Shown: one piece after another, positions 19,586-20,408 of the stretch | How the letters are laid out: each line of letters starts with the position of its first letter | How positions within the stretch are numbered: the first letter of the stretch is position 1 | Assembly: GCA_019677205.1 (NCBI GenBank) | Contig: JAAMXY010004251.1 | Location: 1 to 20,408, forward strand | Direction: 5' to 3' | Source: Pinguiococcus pyrenoidosus | Lineage: Eukaryota > Sar > Pinguiophyceae > Pinguiochrysidales > Pinguiochrysidaceae | DNA: 20,408 nt | The notes under the pieces: model-generated | Databases searched by the model: none | What the model saw: the letters and a program-made list of their open reading frames with translations, nothing else | What the model was told of the DNA's origin: nothing | Program-made: the position numbers and the translations under genes

Positions 19586-20257
19586 GCCACCGCGCTCGAA
19601 AAGACACAGTAGACGAGGATAGCTGTAGGTGATAGACGTCCAGAAGCCTGTACATAGTGCCACCTGGCATGGCCCACTATGGGACGTAAGTAAACATCAG
19701 CGCCGTGAATCGACCCCTGAACAAGAAGTGCCTCTCGAGTGTGTGCTTCAACGCTGACTGCGACTCCGCAGAGAGACGTGACCTGTGCTCCAGTACTGCT
19801 TGCCGCGTGGTTCATTCAGTTTCTTCGTCACTCGGTGCGTGGCGACCGCTTTACATGAGATTGCCGTGACGTGATGCGCCTGCTCGCGCGGATTCCACGC
19901 GACGAGCTGCAAACGATGTGTAGACGTGATTGTGCAAATGATGTGCCTCGCGAATACTGTTGTAGATAAGTGTCATCACGGGCTGTAAAGTGATAAAATG
20001 CATGTTCGACACTCCGGCCCGAGAGCCATCATGCTTGCCGTGTCGCACCTCGCCTTGTCAAGCTTGAATGAAAATCCATTTGCATCCTCCTCCAGAGCCT
20101 CCGGCACGGGAAGCTGCCACTCCTCTCACGATCATCCTGTGAGGGAAGCATTCCTCTGGCGGTTTGACGGTGCAGCGAGACCCCACTTTTCTCTTCCTTG
20201 GATGCATCTCTTGGATGCCACCTCAGGGATCGCATCCATCCAACGACGGCTCAAGCA
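19586..20257. other. Intergenic region near the right edge
   Basis: About 670 nt without a supported gene. The only notable signals are the strong donor-like GTAAGT at 19686 and an AG after a short pyrimidine-poor stretch at 19770. Together these could define extra exons of the CX9C-like gene. No tRNA or other RNA gene was recognised. Confidence 0.4.
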
Positions 20258-20408
20258 TCACACGTCGTACACCTCCTCCTTCTTCTCCGAGGCTGACAAG
20301 TCGATCAGAGGCTCTCGCTCTGCGGCGTCGGCCGCGTCGATGGCGTCGGCCGCGTCAGTGGCATTGCCTGGCTGCCGATGCCGAACATGGCCGGCCCTTG
20401 TCCACGTG
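20258..20408 (-). CDS. C-terminal end of an unidentified gene, partial at the window edge
   Basis: Reading on the minus strand from the right edge, one frame stays open for about 49 codons to a TGA at 20260-20258. Its end is a low-complexity Ala/Asp-rich stretch followed by an acidic, lysine-containing tail (EPLIDLSASEKKEEVYDV). This looks like the cytosolic tail of a real protein, and third positions are mostly G or C. The Asp-Ala stretch comes from a two-copy 18-nt repeat (20325-20338 and 20343-20356). No family can be named, and an exon boundary inside the stretch is possible. Confidence 0.4.
   Translation of the reverse strand, partial: TWTRAGHVRHRQPGNATDAADAIDAADAAEREPLIDLSASEKKEEVYDV

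Overview
This is nuclear DNA of a GC-rich, intron-bearing protist. Genes are split by short GT-AG introns (58-163 nt), there is no bacterial operon structure, and genes alternate in orientation. The largest gene encodes a protein whose first ~975 residues match the ciliary transition-zone protein RPGRIP1L (fantom), so the organism is very probably flagellated at some stage. High GC, short introns and dense packing would suit a cryptophyte-like or other algal/alveolate flagellate. The alternating gene orientation and canonical donors argue against a typical dinoflagellate. The taxon cannot be fixed from the sequence alone.

Layout, left to right. (1) 237-2248 (+): a 12-TM major facilitator transporter in four exons, 571 aa. 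(2) 2398-5330 (-): the epsilon (large) subunit of the AP-4 adaptor complex in three exons, 899 aa. It converges on the transporter with only 149 nt between stop codons. (3) 5331-5900: an AT-rich head-to-head intergenic region that probably acts as a divergent promoter. (4) 5901-16935 (+): a seven-exon gene for a 3536-aa protein. It has an RPGRIP1L-like coiled coil and two C2 domains, then a very long EF-hand array. (5) 17041-18095 (-): phosphoserine phosphatase in four exons, 253 aa, with a likely organelle presequence and 105 nt tail-to-tail from gene 4. (6) 18096-19369: a non-coding stretch with small degenerate repeats. (7) 19370-19585 (+): a likely small CX9C-type protein. (8) 20258-20408 (-): the apparent 3' end of another gene that runs off the window.

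The reconstructed reading frames close exactly across every proposed intron (total CDS lengths 1716, 2700, 10611 and 762 nt, all multiples of three). The joined proteins also align through the junctions with their families, so the gene models of 1, 2, 4 and 5 are well supported.

The most unusual object is gene 4. It is a transition-zone-type scaffold fused to dozens of EF-hand units. An EF-hand pair is nested inside its second C2 domain. Six phase-1 introns all interrupt the same glycine codon of the EF-hand calcium loop. The genes do not form an obvious pathway. Two concern membrane traffic or transport, one is a cilium/calcium scaffold, and one is serine biosynthesis.
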